Shown piece after piece: positions 18,579 through 28,110 of a stretch of 64,000 nucleotides of DNA. The stretch covers positions 1-64,000 of the forward strand of contig JAGWTC010000002.1 in NCBI GenBank assembly GCA_028869135.1, in the 5' to 3' direction. Below the pieces are notes generated by a model. It was not told where the DNA came from, ran no database searches, and was given only the letters and a program-made list of their open reading frames with translations. Each line of letters starts with the position of its first letter. Positions within the stretch are counted from its first letter, which is position 1. Source of the stretch: Rhodocyclaceae bacterium. GTDB taxonomy: Bacteria; Pseudomonadota; Gammaproteobacteria; Burkholderiales; Rhodocyclaceae. A program made the position numbers and the translations under genes.

Positions 18579-18902
18579 ATGCAGCAGATCAGCGCAGCTC
18601 AACTGGCCGAATGGTTGCGCGACGAGTCGCGCGCCAAGCCTTTTCTGCTGGACGTCCGCGAGCCTTGGGAGTTTGAGACCTGTCACATCGAAGGTGCGCA
18701 GTCGCTGCCGATGCGCAGCATCCCGCAGCGCATCGCCGAGCTCGATGCAGACGCCGAGATTGTGGCGATCTGCCATCACGGCATGCGCAGCCTGCAGGTG
18801 GCCGGTTTCCTGGAGCAGAACGGTTTCGGCAAGCTCTACAATCTGCAGGGCGGCGTCGCAGCGTGGGCAGCGCAGGTCGATCCCAAAATGCCGACTTACT
18901 GA
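18579..18902 (+). CDS. Rhodanese-like domain protein
   Basis: 107-residue single rhodanese domain. FLLDVREPWEFETCHIEGA (about 24-42) and the active-site loop ICHHGMRS (Cys about residue 66) lead into GFGKLYNLQGGVAAWAAQVDP. Single-domain rhodaneses carry sulfur as persulfide, but the partner cannot be told from the neighbours. The start at 18579 is set by the AGGAGG four bases upstream; the upstream open frame is within the repeat. Followed by a terminator. Confidence 0.92.
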   Translation: MQQISAAQLAEWLRDESRAKPFLLDVREPWEFETCHIEGAQSLPMRSIPQRIAELDADAEIVAICHHGMRSLQVAGFLEQNGFGKLYNLQGGVAAWAAQVDPKMPTY

Positions 18903-18910
18903 TTTAAACA

Positions 18911-18933
18911 GCCCCGCAGCGCGGGGCTTTTTT
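18911..18933 (+). terminator. Intrinsic terminator after the rhodanese gene
   Basis: Stem GCCCCGC (18911-18917) / GCGGGGC (18921-18927) followed by six T. It overlaps the last codon of the convergent waaA. Confidence 0.9.
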
Positions 18934-20176
18934 ATTTCAGGACCGTCTCGATCAGCTGCATCGTCCGTTCAGTGGCACCGCGGTGCGCCTGCGCAAACTC
19001 GCGGCCGGCCGCGCTCATGGCGGCGCGCCTCGCCTCATCGTTCAACAGCGCCACCGCCTTGACGACGAAATCGTCGGCATCATTGACGGCGATGGCCGCA
19101 CCGCAGGCGAGCGCATTGGCAGCGGCTTCGGAGAAATTGAAGGTGGATGGGCCGAGCAGAATCGGGGTGCCGACGGCGCAGGCCTCGATCAGGTTCTGGC
19201 TGCCGTAGTCGAGCAGGCTGCCGCCGATCAGCGCGACGTCGGCAAAGTCATAGTAGGCGGCCATTTCGCCCATGCTGTCTCCGAGCCACACCTGAACATC
19301 GGCCGTCGGCTGGCTCTCGCTGCGCCGCTGACACGACAAGCCTTCCCTGGCGGTGAGGTTCTCGACCTCGTCGAAACGCTGCGGATGCCGCGGCACGATG
19401 GCCAGCAGCGCATTGGGGTGCGCCTTGCGCCAGGCCTCCAGAATCAGCGCTTCCTCGCCTTCGCGGGTGCTGGCGCAGAGCGCGACCGGGCAAGCGCCGA
19501 TGCTGCTGCGCCAGTGCTGGGCGAGCACATTGAGCGCGGGCGGCGCTTGCACGTCGAACTTGAGATTGCCGCACACCTGAACTTCTTTAGCGCCGAGCGC
19601 CCGCAAGCGCTGTGCGTCGGCTTCGGTTTGCGCGATCACGCCGCGCAGTTCGTTGAGCGCGGTGCGCGTCAGCCTGCCGAAGCGTGCATACCCGCGCGCC
19701 GAGCGTTCCGAAAGACGGGCGTTCACCAGCCATAGCGGGATGTTCTGCCGGGCGCAGGCGCCGATCAGATTGGGCCACAGCTCGGTTTCCATGATCAGGC
19801 CGAGCTGGGGGCGATAGTGGCGCAGGAAGCGGCGCACCGCCCACGGCGTGTCGTAGGGCAGGTAGCGGCGCTCGCAGTCATCGAGGATTTTCGATGCGGT
19901 GGCGCGGCCGGTCGGCGTCATGTGCGTGAGCAGGATGCGATGCGCCGGGTAGCGTTGCTTCAGCGCCGCGATCAGCGTTTCGGCGGCACGGGTTTCCCCG
20001 ACCGAGACTGCGTGTATCCAGATCAGCGGCCGCGTGTCCTGCAGTACGGGATAGCGGGCGAAGCGTTCGCCGATGTGCTGCAGATATTCAGGCTGGCGCC
20101 GGCTGCGCAGCCACAGGTGGACGACCGCCCAGGGCAGCATCAGCAAGGTCAGCAGGCTGTAGAGCGATCGCACCAT
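18932..20176 (-). CDS. waaA: 3-deoxy-D-manno-octulosonic acid (Kdo) transferase
   Basis: GT30 enzyme that adds Kdo to lipid IVA at the inner membrane. 414 residues from the ATG at 20176 (MVRSLYSLLTLLMLP, an N-terminal membrane-associating helix). The catalytic glutamate is in HAVSVGETRAAE (about residue 60), GLIMETELWPNLI (about 130) and the nucleotide-binding GGSLLDYGSQNLIEA (about 320) with FNFSEAA follow. The frame is open 80 codons upstream but that part overlaps waaC in another frame and is not real. It follows waaC by 16 bases. Confidence 0.95.
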   Translation of the reverse strand: MVRSLYSLLTLLMLPWAVVHLWLRSRRQPEYLQHIGERFARYPVLQDTRPLIWIHAVSVGETRAAETLIAALKQRYPAHRILLTHMTPTGRATASKILDDCERRYLPYDTPWAVRRFLRHYRPQLGLIMETELWPNLIGACARQNIPLWLVNARLSERSARGYARFGRLTRTALNELRGVIAQTEADAQRLRALGAKEVQVCGNLKFDVQAPPALNVLAQHWRSSIGACPVALCASTREGEEALILEAWRKAHPNALLAIVPRHPQRFDEVENLTAREGLSCQRRSESQPTADVQVWLGDSMGEMAAYYDFADVALIGGSLLDYGSQNLIEACAVGTPILLGPSTFNFSEAAANALACGAAIAVNDADDFVVKAVALLNDEARRAAMSAAGREFAQAHRGATERTMQLIETVLK

Positions 20177-20192
20177 TTCCTGGGAGCAAGCC

Positions 20193-21155
20193 TTAGGCGG
20201 AGGCGAGCGCTCGCTCAAGCGAGGCATGTATGGTCTGCAGTGTGGGCGGCTCGCCTTTCTGACCGAAGCTTTCGCAGAAAGCGTCGCCATACACGGCGGC
20301 CTGCACGCTGTCGGAGTCGCAGAAAATACCGACAGTCGGGCGCGCAAGCGCTGCGGCCAGGTGGGTGAAGCCGGTATCCAGCCCGACGACAACGCGCGCG
20401 CCGGCAAGGAAGCGCGCCGCAATATCCAGCGACATCAGCGGCGGAACTACGGCGCCCGGAAGGCGAGCCGCCAGTCGCTCGCTACGCGCTTTTTCTTCCT
20501 TGCTACCCCAGGGCAGAACTGCGGAAATGCCCCGTGTGGCGAGAACGTTACCCAGGTGCAGCCAATTGTCCTCAGCCCAGAGTTTTTCGGGGCGGCTGGC
20601 CGCATGCATCAGAACGGCATAGGGGCCTTGAGGCAGCCAGTCAGCCCGCAGCGGGTCGGCATGAATGCCGTAGCGTGGCGCAGTGTCCAGCGGGTACCCG
20701 AGGGCGCCGGATGCGATGGCACGGCAGCGGTCCACGACGTGGCGAGACCAGGAGATGGGCAGGCGCTGGTCGTAGAAGCAGGAGGCGAGCCCTTCGCGGA
20801 TACTGGTCCAACTGCCGCCGACAATCTTGTCGCGCTTGGCCAGATGCGCGATGGCGACGCTTTTGAGCAGCCCTTGCGAGTCGAGCACATAGTCGTAGCG
20901 AGTGGCGCGCAACTCCTTGAGAAAGTCGCGGATTTCCGCACGAATTTGTGCGGAAAACAGATTCTTGCGCCAGCGTCGCCAGGCAATCGGGATGACCTTG
21001 TGCACACCGGGGTGCAATTGAGGGATGGGGACGTACGCTTCCTCCGCCACCCAATCGATGGAAGCCTGCGGAAAATGCGCAAGAATATCGGACACCGCCG
21101 GGCAATTGTGGACCAGGTCGCCCATCGAAGAGGTTTTTAGCAGAAGAATATGCAT
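20193..21155 (-). CDS. waaC: Lipopolysaccharide heptosyltransferase I
   Basis: GT9 enzyme adding the first heptose to Kdo of the LPS inner core. 320 residues: N-terminal ILLLKTSSMGDLVHNCPAV, the Kdo-binding region after IDWVAEEAY, and the donor-binding VVGLDTGFTHLAAALARPTV (about 262-281). Same operon as waaA. It is divergent from the WaaE-like glycosyltransferase, with 76 bases between. Confidence 0.95.
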   Translation of the reverse strand: MHILLLKTSSMGDLVHNCPAVSDILAHFPQASIDWVAEEAYVPIPQLHPGVHKVIPIAWRRWRKNLFSAQIRAEIRDFLKELRATRYDYVLDSQGLLKSVAIAHLAKRDKIVGGSWTSIREGLASCFYDQRLPISWSRHVVDRCRAIASGALGYPLDTAPRYGIHADPLRADWLPQGPYAVLMHAASRPEKLWAEDNWLHLGNVLATRGISAVLPWGSKEEKARSERLAARLPGAVVPPLMSLDIAARFLAGARVVVGLDTGFTHLAAALARPTVGIFCDSDSVQAAVYGDAFCESFGQKGEPPTLQTIHASLERALASA

Positions 21156-21231
21156 GATTTGCCGGTTCTTGGCGTGAGCGGTACGCCTATATGCCTACAA
21201 TAGCGACCTATTTCCCTGAATTATAAAGCCG
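21156..21231. promoter_or_regulatory. Divergent promoter region waaC / WaaE-like gene
   Basis: 76 bases between the two starts. TACAAT at 21196-21201 is a good -10 for the plus-strand gene but no convincing -35 lies at 17 bases. No clear promoter was found for waaC. Confidence 0.45.
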
Positions 21232-21999
21232 ATGCCTGTACGCCAGCCGCTTTCTGCCGTATTGATCACCTTGAATGCCGCCAGTCAGCTCAAGGAAACG
21301 TTGGATGCCTTGCAGTTTTGCGATGAAATCGTCGTTGTGGATTCGGGGAGCAGCGACGGAACGCAAGCGCTGGCGCGCAGTCATGGCGCGCGAGTGATCG
21401 ATTGCCCCTGGCGGGGTTACGGACCGCAAAAGCAATTTGCCATCGAGCAGGCGACGCACGATTGGGTTCTTTGCGTCGATGCGGACGAGCGCGTGAGCAA
21501 GGAGTTGCAACTCAGTATCGACAAGGCTTTGCAGGCACCACAAAACCACGCGTATCAATTTCCGCGCTGCAATCGCTTCATGGGGCGCTATCTGCGCCAC
21601 GGCGAAGGCTATCCGGACTGGAGCTTGCGCCTGTTCGACCGTCGCCAGGCGCGCTGGTCCGACGACGCCGTGCATGAAAAGGTCCTATTTTCCGGCGCGC
21701 CGGGAACGCTGAAAGGTGATCTGTTGCACGATTCGGCGGAATCCATCGAGTCTTACCTGACCAAGCAGAATCGCTATACAACGATCGCCGCGGAAGCTGC
21801 CTTTGCGCGCGGAAAACATGTGTCGGCGGCGCACCTGCTGCTCAGCCCACTGATACGTTTCATCAAGTTTTATTTTGTGCGTCTGGGCCTCCTCGACGGC
21901 CTCCCCGGCCTGATTCATATCCTCATCGGCTGCGGCAACAGCTTTGCCAAATATGCGAAAATAGCGGCTTTACAACGCAAAGCCCGGGATTTGCAATGA
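21232..21999 (+). CDS. GT2 glycosyltransferase, WaaE/KdtX-like (LPS core)
   Basis: 255 residues, GT-A fold: LITLNAASQLKETLDALQFCDEIVVVDSGSSDGT (residues about 11-44), DXD-type VDADERVS (about 83) and LFDRRQARWSDDAVHEKV, typical of the WaaE (core beta-1,4-glucosyltransferase) branch. The C-terminus has a hydrophobic segment that likely attaches to the inner membrane. Neighbouring waaC/waaA support a core-sugar role. Acceptor and donor sugar are inferred, not visible. Confidence 0.85.
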   Translation: MPVRQPLSAVLITLNAASQLKETLDALQFCDEIVVVDSGSSDGTQALARSHGARVIDCPWRGYGPQKQFAIEQATHDWVLCVDADERVSKELQLSIDKALQAPQNHAYQFPRCNRFMGRYLRHGEGYPDWSLRLFDRRQARWSDDAVHEKVLFSGAPGTLKGDLLHDSAESIESYLTKQNRYTTIAAEAAFARGKHVSAAHLLLSPLIRFIKFYFVRLGLLDGLPGLIHILIGCGNSFAKYAKIAALQRKARDLQ

Positions 22000-22073
22000 A
22001 AGCTCTCGCGACCCGTGCGTCGGCGGCGGGTCTGAGCGGCAGAGAAATGCCCGAGAAATATAGGTAAGCCAGG

Positions 22074-23054
22074 ATGTCGTCCCCAAAAATTTATATCGCC
22101 GGCCACAGGGGCATGGTCGGTTCGGCAATCATGCGGCAGCTTATTGCCAGCGGCCACCCGGCAGACCGCATTGTCGGACGGACGCATGCCGAACTGAATC
22201 TGGTGAACCAGGCGGCGGTGAACGCTTTTTTTGTGCAGGAAAAACCCGATCAGGTCGTGCTGGCTGCGGCCAAGGTCGGCGGGATCTACGCCAACAATAC
22301 CTATCCGGCCGAGTTCATTTACGAAAACCTGATGATGGAAGCCAACATCATCAATGCTGCCTACGAGAACGGGGTCAAGAAACTGCTCTTCCTCGGTTCC
22401 AGTTGCATATACCCGCGACTGGCTGATCAGCCCATGCGCGAGGATGCGCTGCTGTCCGGACAACTGGAAGCGACCAACGAGCCTTACGCGATCGCGAAGA
22501 TTGCCGGCATCAAGCTGTGCGAGAGCTATAACCGCCAGTACGGCGCCAGTGATGGCATTGATTACCGCAGCGTGATGCCGACCAATCTTTACGGGCCCGG
22601 CGACAACTATCATCCGGACAACTCGCATGTGATTCCTGCCCTGATCCGTCGCTTTCACGAGGCGAAAATCCAGGGCGCGGCGAATGTCGAGGTCTGGGGC
22701 AGCGGCACTCCGAAGCGGGAGTTTCTCTATGTCGACGATATGGCCACCGCCTGTCTCCACGTCATGGGCCTCAGCAAGGCTGAATATGAGCGTCAGACGC
22801 AGCCGATGCTGAGCCATATCAATGTGGGCTACGGCAGCGACATTACCATCAAGGAACTGGCGGAGGCGGTGGCGAGGGCCACGGGCTACCAGGGAAAGAT
22901 CAGCTTTGATGCGAGCAAGCCGGATGGCACGCCGCGCAAGCTGATGGATAGCGCCCGCATCAAGGCCCTCGGTTGGCAGCCCATGGTCGGCCTCGACGAA
23001 GGGCTCGCCAAGGCCTACGAAGATTTTTTGAATCCCGCGAATTCGCGCACATAG
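22074..23054 (+). CDS. fcl: GDP-L-fucose synthase (epimerase/reductase)
   Basis: Converts GDP-4-keto-6-deoxy-D-mannose to GDP-L-fucose. 326-residue SDR with [10 protein letters not shown] (NADP site, about 9-18), the SSCIYP catalytic Ser segment and [10 protein letters not shown] (Tyr/Lys about 140-144), and [11 protein letters not shown]. The conserved catalytic Cys/His of the epimerase are in SSCIYP and NSHVIPALI. It precedes gmd by 15 bases and opens the O-antigen locus. The product is used by the GT11 fucosyltransferase at 38352. Confidence 0.96.
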   Translation: MSSPKIYIAGHRGMVGSAIMRQLIASGHPADRIVGRTHAELNLVNQAAVNAFFVQEKPDQVVLAAAKVGGIYANNTYPAEFIYENLMMEANIINAAYENGVKKLLFLGSSCIYPRLADQPMREDALLSGQLEATNEPYAIAKIAGIKLCESYNRQYGASDGIDYRSVMPTNLYGPGDNYHPDNSHVIPALIRRFHEAKIQGAANVEVWGSGTPKREFLYVDDMATACLHVMGLSKAEYERQTQPMLSHINVGYGSDITIKELAEAVARATGYQGKISFDASKPDGTPRKLMDSARIKALGWQPMVGLDEGLAKAYEDFLNPANSRT

Positions 23055-23069
23055 AAGACGCTAGAACAA

Positions 23070-24170
23070 ATGACCACTACCGAAAAACAAAAGGTTGCGC
23101 TGATTACGGGTGTTACCGGCCAAGACGGCGCCTATCTCGCGGAGCTTCTTCTCAAGAAGGGCTACATTGTCCATGGGTTGAAGCGCCGCACCAGTCTGTT
23201 CAATACGGATCGCATCGACCACCTGTACCAGGACCCGCACGAAAAGAACCCGCGGTTTTTTCTGCACCACGGTGACATGACGGACTCCTCATCGCTGATC
23301 CGCATCATCCAGCAGGTTCAGCCTGATGAAATTTACAACCTGGCGGCGCAGTCACATGTCGCCGTGAGCTTCGAAGAGCCGGAATACACTGCCAATTCAG
23401 ACGGGCTTGGCGTACTGCGTTTGCTTGAGGCGATTCGTATCCTTGGTCTGGAAAAGAAGACCCGCTTCTACCAGGCTTCGACCAGTGAGCTCTACGGCCT
23501 CGTGCAGGAAATTCCGCAAAAGGAAACCACGCCTTTTTACCCGCGCAGCCCGTACGCCGTCGCCAAGATGTATGGCTACTGGATCGTCGTCAATTACCGC
23601 GAAGCCTATGGCATGTATGCCTGTAACGGCATTCTGTTCAATCACGAGTCGCCCATTCGCGGCGAGACCTTTGTTACGCGCAAGATCACGCGTGCCTTGG
23701 CGCGTATCAAGCTGGGCCTGCAGGACTGCCTTTTTCTCGGCAATCTCGATGCCAAACGCGACTGGGGGCATGCCCGCGATTATGTCGAGATGCAATGGCT
23801 GATGCTGCAGCAGGAGAAGCCGGAGGATTTCGTGATTGCAACGGGCGTGCAGTACAGTGTGCGCGACTTTGTGGATGCCGCCGCCAGGGAAATCGGCCTG
23901 GATATCCGCTGGAGCGGACAGGGCGTCGATGAGAAGGGTTATGACGCTTCCGGCAAGTGCGTCGTCGCGGTTGATCCGCGCTACTTCCGCCCGACCGAAG
24001 TGGAAACCCTGCTCGGCGACCCGACCAAGGCCCGCGAAAAATTGGGCTGGCAGCCGACGACGACGTTCGCCGAGCTGGTGGCCGAAATGGTTTCAGCGGA
24101 TCTGCAGTCCGCTGAACGCGATGAACTGATCAAACGCCATGGCTACAAGGCGATGGATTACCACGAATGA
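23070..24170 (+). CDS. gmd: GDP-mannose 4,6-dehydratase
   Basis: Makes GDP-4-keto-6-deoxy-D-mannose, the precursor of GDP-fucose (and, in other bacteria, GDP-perosamine). 366 residues; [19 protein letters not shown] (NAD(P) site), STSELYG and [10 protein letters not shown] catalytic motifs, [16 protein letters not shown], and the substrate-binding [20 protein letters not shown] full-length canonical enzyme. Its product could also feed the DegT aminotransferase downstream. Confidence 0.97.
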   Translation: MTTTEKQKVALITGVTGQDGAYLAELLLKKGYIVHGLKRRTSLFNTDRIDHLYQDPHEKNPRFFLHHGDMTDSSSLIRIIQQVQPDEIYNLAAQSHVAVSFEEPEYTANSDGLGVLRLLEAIRILGLEKKTRFYQASTSELYGLVQEIPQKETTPFYPRSPYAVAKMYGYWIVVNYREAYGMYACNGILFNHESPIRGETFVTRKITRALARIKLGLQDCLFLGNLDAKRDWGHARDYVEMQWLMLQQEKPEDFVIATGVQYSVRDFVDAAAREIGLDIRWSGQGVDEKGYDASGKCVVAVDPRYFRPTEVETLLGDPTKAREKLGWQPTTTFAELVAEMVSADLQSAERDELIKRHGYKAMDYHE

Positions 24171-24186
24171 TGGGGTGCTCTGAATA

Positions 24187-25017
24187 ATGATGCGTGAAAC
24201 TGTACTCTCTCCCAAGGCGCGTCAAGGCATCGCTTATTGGCTGGAGCTTTGGGGCGCGCGTGAATTGTTATTTTTCCTGGCGTGGCGTGATGTCGTTGTT
24301 CGGTACAAACAGGCTAGTTTGGGTATTGCTTGGGCAATATTGCGGCCATTGCTTACTACTCTTGTCTTCACGCTGGTCTTTGGCAAGGTTGCTCGTCTCG
24401 CGTCGCCCTCGGGGGACATTCCCTATCTTTTGCTAGTGCTTTCCGGCATGACGCCATGGCTGTATTTTGCTAACACCGTTAATGAGTGTGGAAATAGTTT
24501 GATCTCAAACTCGTCGTTAATTACCAAAGTGTACTTTCCCCGTCTAGTCGTTCCCATCAGTGGTGTGCTTGCTAATTTTGTTGATCTAGGCATCACGCTT
24601 GTCTTGTTGTGTGCAATGCTGGTTTGGTTTGGCACCGGGATCGGCTGGCACATCCTTCTGGTGCCCGTTATCTTAATTACGCTGATGATGTTGAGTGTAG
24701 GGCTTGGCCTGTGGGTTGCAGCGCTTAATGCAAAGTATCGTGATGTGTCCTTCATCATGCCCTTCGTTATTACATTTGGGCTCTACCTGTCGCCGATCGG
24801 TTTTTCTTCATCTGCGATTCCGGAGCAGTGGCGAGGCCTCTATGGATTCAATCCCATCGTTGGCGTCGTCGAAGGATTCCGCTACACCCTCTTCGGTGAC
24901 CGTTACCCTTTCGAACCTTGGACTTTGGGCTTTTCCCTGCTACTTGCCGTCGTGCTAATCATTACTGGCGTTACCTATTTCCGTTCCATTGAACGTGAAA
25001 TCGTCGATATCATCTGA
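24187..25017 (+). CDS. wzm: O-antigen ABC transporter permease (Wzm family)
   Basis: 276-residue ABC-2 type permease with about six hydrophobic helices; N-terminus ELLFFLAWRDVVVRYKQASLGIAWAIL is a typical Wzm start, with GMTPWLYFANTVNECGNSLISNSSLITKVYFPR after it and the terminal YFRSIEREIVDII. Pairs with the ATPase next to it to export an undecaprenyl-linked polysaccharide to the periplasm. The codon use is visibly more AT-rich than in flanking genes. Its stop is 7 bases before the wzt start. Two adjacent ATGs (24187, 24190) are equivalent. Confidence 0.94.
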   Translation: MMRETVLSPKARQGIAYWLELWGARELLFFLAWRDVVVRYKQASLGIAWAILRPLLTTLVFTLVFGKVARLASPSGDIPYLLLVLSGMTPWLYFANTVNECGNSLISNSSLITKVYFPRLVVPISGVLANFVDLGITLVLLCAMLVWFGTGIGWHILLVPVILITLMMLSVGLGLWVAALNAKYRDVSFIMPFVITFGLYLSPIGFSSSAIPEQWRGLYGFNPIVGVVEGFRYTLFGDRYPFEPWTLGFSLLLAVVLIITGVTYFRSIEREIVDII

Positions 25018-25024
25018 GCGCCCC

Positions 25025-26275
25025 ATGAGCTACGCGATTAAAGTTGAAGGTCTGGGCAAACGCTACATGATCAAAAGTGGCAATACGCCGCGGAACACGC
25101 TGTTGCGTGATGAAATCATGAGTTTCGTGCGGGAGTTCCCGCGCAAGAAGGATACGCTGAAGGAGTTCTGGGCATTGCGCGACTTAGGCTTCGAGATTGC
25201 CGAGGGCGACAAAGTCGGCGTGATCGGCAAGAACGGCGCCGGAAAATCTACGCTGCTGAAGCTGTTGAGCCGCGTTGTGGAGCCTACGACCGGCGAAATC
25301 CGCCTGCGCGGCCGCATCTCCAGCCTGCTTGAAGTCGGCACGGGGTTTCACCCGGAGCTGAGCGGTCGCGAGAATATTTTCCTGAACGGCGTGATTCTGG
25401 GCATGACGCGCGACGAAGTTCGTCGCAAGTTCGATGAGATCGTCAACTTTGCCGGCGTGGCGGCCTTTCTGGATACTCAGGTCAAGCATTACTCCTCGGG
25501 TATGTACATGCGCCTGGCGTTTTCGGTGGCCGCCCATCTTGATCCCGAAATCCTGGTTGTTGACGAAGTGCTTGCGGTCGGCGACGCGGAGTTCCAGAAG
25601 AAATGCTTGGGTAAGATGCAGGACATCAGCGCGGGCGGGCGGACGGTCATTTTCGTCAGTCACAGCATGCAGACCGTGACCTCCCTGTGCAACCAGTGCA
25701 TCCTTCTGGAAAGGGGGCAGGTGCGGAAGCAGGGCGCACCGTCCGAAGTGATCCTGGATTACCTCGGCGGAGATGCGAGCCAGGTCGGTCGAGTCGACTT
25801 TGGTCATGGCAAACCGGTCGGCGACGATCGTGTCCAGCTCACGTACGGCGAAGTTCTCGATGAGGCCGGTGCGGCCGTGATCGAAGTGGACATTCGCAAG
25901 CCGGTTTCAGTCCGCATGGGTTTCCGGGTTCTGAAAAACAGCGGCACCCGCTTCATTCCGAACTTCCATTTCATCGTGCCGGGCGGCACGTATGCGTTCG
26001 TAACCAGCCCCGATGTCCTGAACGAGCTCGCGCCAGGCGATTACGAGGCGGTTTGCCAGATCCCAGGCGACTTCCTCAACGAAGGCACTTATTTCGTCGG
26101 ATTGGCAGTCAGCTCCTACGATCCTGGTCTGACCATCCATTTCTTCGAAACCAGCGCCTTGACATTCAATGTGCGCGATTCGATGGAAGGCAGTGTGGGA
26201 CGGCACGGTTATGCGAACGTAATGCCAGGTGTGGTGCGGCCGCGTCTGCCTTGGGCCGTCACGGAGAAACGATAA
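25025..26275 (+). CDS. wzt: O-antigen ABC transporter ATPase with C-terminal sugar-binding domain (Wzt)
   Basis: 416 residues. The nucleotide-binding domain (about 1-245) has Walker A GKNGAGKST, signature YSSGMYMRLAF and Walker B ILVVDEVLAVGDAE. A second domain of about 150 residues follows, beta-rich, as in Wzt proteins that recognise a terminal modification of the polysaccharide before export. I chose the ATG at 25025 because the frame upstream runs into wzm. Its stop is directly followed by the cytidylyltransferase start (TAA then ATG). Confidence 0.95.
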   Translation: MSYAIKVEGLGKRYMIKSGNTPRNTLLRDEIMSFVREFPRKKDTLKEFWALRDLGFEIAEGDKVGVIGKNGAGKSTLLKLLSRVVEPTTGEIRLRGRISSLLEVGTGFHPELSGRENIFLNGVILGMTRDEVRRKFDEIVNFAGVAAFLDTQVKHYSSGMYMRLAFSVAAHLDPEILVVDEVLAVGDAEFQKKCLGKMQDISAGGRTVIFVSHSMQTVTSLCNQCILLERGQVRKQGAPSEVILDYLGGDASQVGRVDFGHGKPVGDDRVQLTYGEVLDEAGAAVIEVDIRKPVSVRMGFRVLKNSGTRFIPNFHFIVPGGTYAFVTSPDVLNELAPGDYEAVCQIPGDFLNEGTYFVGLAVSSYDPGLTIHFFETSALTFNVRDSMEGSVGRHGYANVMPGVVRPRLPWAVTEKR

Positions 26276-27049
26276 ATGAAAGCAGTGATCCTTGCAGGCG
26301 GCCTGGGAACCCGGATATCGGAAGAAACCCATTTGAAGCCGAAGCCCATGATTGAGATCGGCGGCAAGCCGATTCTTTGGCACATCCTGAAGATCTATTC
26401 GGCCCACGGCGTGAACGACTTCGTCATTTGCTGCGGCTACAAGGGTTATGTGATCAAGGAATACTTCGCCAACTATTTCCTGCACATGTCCGACGTGACC
26501 TTCGACATGGTCGAGAACCAGATGGTCGTCCACCAACAGAAGGCGGAGCCGTGGCGTGTCACCCTCGTCGATACCGGCGATGAGACGCTGACCGGCGGTC
26601 GCTTGAAGCGCGTTGCCGATTATGTGCGCGACGAAGAGGCATTCTGCTTCACGTATGGCGACGGCGTCGCGGACGTGGATATCGGCAAGTCCATCGAGTT
26701 CCATCGTCGTCACGGCAAGCTGGCGACGGTCACGGCGGTATCGCCGCCGGGACGTTACGGCGCGTTGAAGCGCGAAGGTTCCGCGGTTACCGGGTTCACC
26801 GAAAAGCCGCGCGGCGACGGCGGTTTGATCAATGGCGGCTTTTTCGTGCTGTCGCCCGGTGTGCTCGATCTCATCGACACTGATATGACGAGCTGGGAAG
26901 CCGGACCCCTGGAGCACATTGCCCAGGTGGGCCAGTTGCAGGCATTCGAGCACCACGGTTTCTGGCAGGCGATGGATACCTTGCGCGACAAGAATGTGCT
27001 GGAAGAGCTTTGGAGTAGCGGCAAGGCGCCGTGGAAGGTGTGGAAATGA
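26276..27049 (+). CDS. rfbF: Glucose-1-phosphate cytidylyltransferase
   Basis: Makes CDP-D-glucose from CTP and glucose-1-phosphate. 257 residues: LAGGLGTRISEETHLKPKPM (about 6-25, sugar-phosphate nucleotidyltransferase signature), then CCGYKGYVIKEYF, FCFTYGDGVADVDI and LINGGFFVLSPGVLDLI, as in RfbF. It starts the CDP-sugar module and overlaps the dehydratase start by 4 bases. Confidence 0.96.
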   Translation: MKAVILAGGLGTRISEETHLKPKPMIEIGGKPILWHILKIYSAHGVNDFVICCGYKGYVIKEYFANYFLHMSDVTFDMVENQMVVHQQKAEPWRVTLVDTGDETLTGGRLKRVADYVRDEEAFCFTYGDGVADVDIGKSIEFHRRHGKLATVTAVSPPGRYGALKREGSAVTGFTEKPRGDGGLINGGFFVLSPGVLDLIDTDMTSWEAGPLEHIAQVGQLQAFEHHGFWQAMDTLRDKNVLEELWSSGKAPWKVWK

Positions 27050-28110
27050 GCGTCTCGCCTTCGTCCCAATTTTGGACGGGCAAGCGCGTACTGGTGACGG
27101 GGCACACCGGCTTCAAAGGCGGCTGGCTGGTGCTGATGCTCAATCGCCTCGGCGCCGAAGTGACCGGCATCAGCCTGGCGCCGAACTCCCAACCCAACCT
27201 GTTCGGCATGGCGAATGTCGCCGACGAGTGCGAGAGCCATTTCTGCGACATCCGCGACCGTGATGGTTTGGCGCGACTGGTGACCGCTGCCCGGCCGGAA
27301 GTCGTGCTGCATCTCGCCGCGCAGCCGCTTGTGCGCGCAAGCTACCGCGAGCCGGTGGAGACCTTTGCCGCGAACGTCATGGGCACGATTCACCTCCTCG
27401 ACGCGTTGCGTGCAGTTTCCGACTGCCGCGCTGCGGTCATGATCACAACCGACAAGGTGTATGAAAACCGAGAATGGAGCTGGCCTTATCGAGAAATCGA
27501 TGCGCTTGGCGGCCATGATCCCTACAGCGCTAGCAAGGCGGCATGCGAAACTGCAATTGCCAGCTATCGCCGTGCGTTCCTTGAACAGAATGGCCTGGCC
27601 GTGGCGAGTGCCCGCGCCGGCAACGTGATCGGCGGCGGGGACTGGTCCGAAGACCGTTTGCTGCCGGACGCGATTCGAGCCTGGCACAAAGGCGCAGCGC
27701 TGGAGATCCGCAATCCCGCGTCGACGCGTCCGTGGCAGCATGTGCTGGAACCGCTGACTGCCTACCTGACGCTTGCACAAGCGCTCTGGTCGCAACCAGA
27801 ACTCGCGCAGGCGTGGAATTTCGGGCCCAACCCGACCGACAATGCGCCGGTGCGCGCCGTCATCGACATTGCTAAAAGCGCATGGGGTGCTGGCGCGGCG
27901 GTTGAATACGGTAATGCCGGCGGTCCGCACGAAGCGGGGCGGTTATCGCTCGACATCGCCAAAGCTACCGACATCCTGGGCGTTCGCCCGCGCTGGACCT
28001 TGAATGAGGCGGTGACCCGTACGGTGAACTGGTATCGCGATGCGCTTGCCGGTGCTTCCGCGCGCGCCTTGTGCGAAGCGGACATCCAGGCTTGGGAGGC
28101 AAGCCTGTGA
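27046..28110 (+). CDS. rfbG: CDP-glucose 4,6-dehydratase
   Basis: Converts CDP-glucose to CDP-4-keto-6-deoxyglucose. 354-residue SDR with VLVTGHTGFKGGWL (NAD site), HLAAQPLVRASYREP, the TTDKVYEN catalytic loop and YSASKAACE (Tyr/Lys). These are RfbG features rather than RmlB features. The start at 27046 (MSVSPSSQ) overlaps rfbF by four bases. The C-terminus overlaps the next gene's GTG by 4 bases. Confidence 0.95.
   Translation: MSVSPSSQFWTGKRVLVTGHTGFKGGWLVLMLNRLGAEVTGISLAPNSQPNLFGMANVADECESHFCDIRDRDGLARLVTAARPEVVLHLAAQPLVRASYREPVETFAANVMGTIHLLDALRAVSDCRAAVMITTDKVYENREWSWPYREIDALGGHDPYSASKAACETAIASYRRAFLEQNGLAVASARAGNVIGGGDWSEDRLLPDAIRAWHKGAALEIRNPASTRPWQHVLEPLTAYLTLAQALWSQPELAQAWNFGPNPTDNAPVRAVIDIAKSAWGAGAAVEYGNAGGPHEAGRLSLDIAKATDILGVRPRWTLNEAVTRTVNWYRDALAGASARALCEADIQAWEASL

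Noticed and set aside
21996-22067. 23-codon ORF between the WaaE-like gene and fcl (ATGA overlap)
   Set aside because: Good overlap start, but no ribosome site or recognisable protein features; too short to support without translation data.
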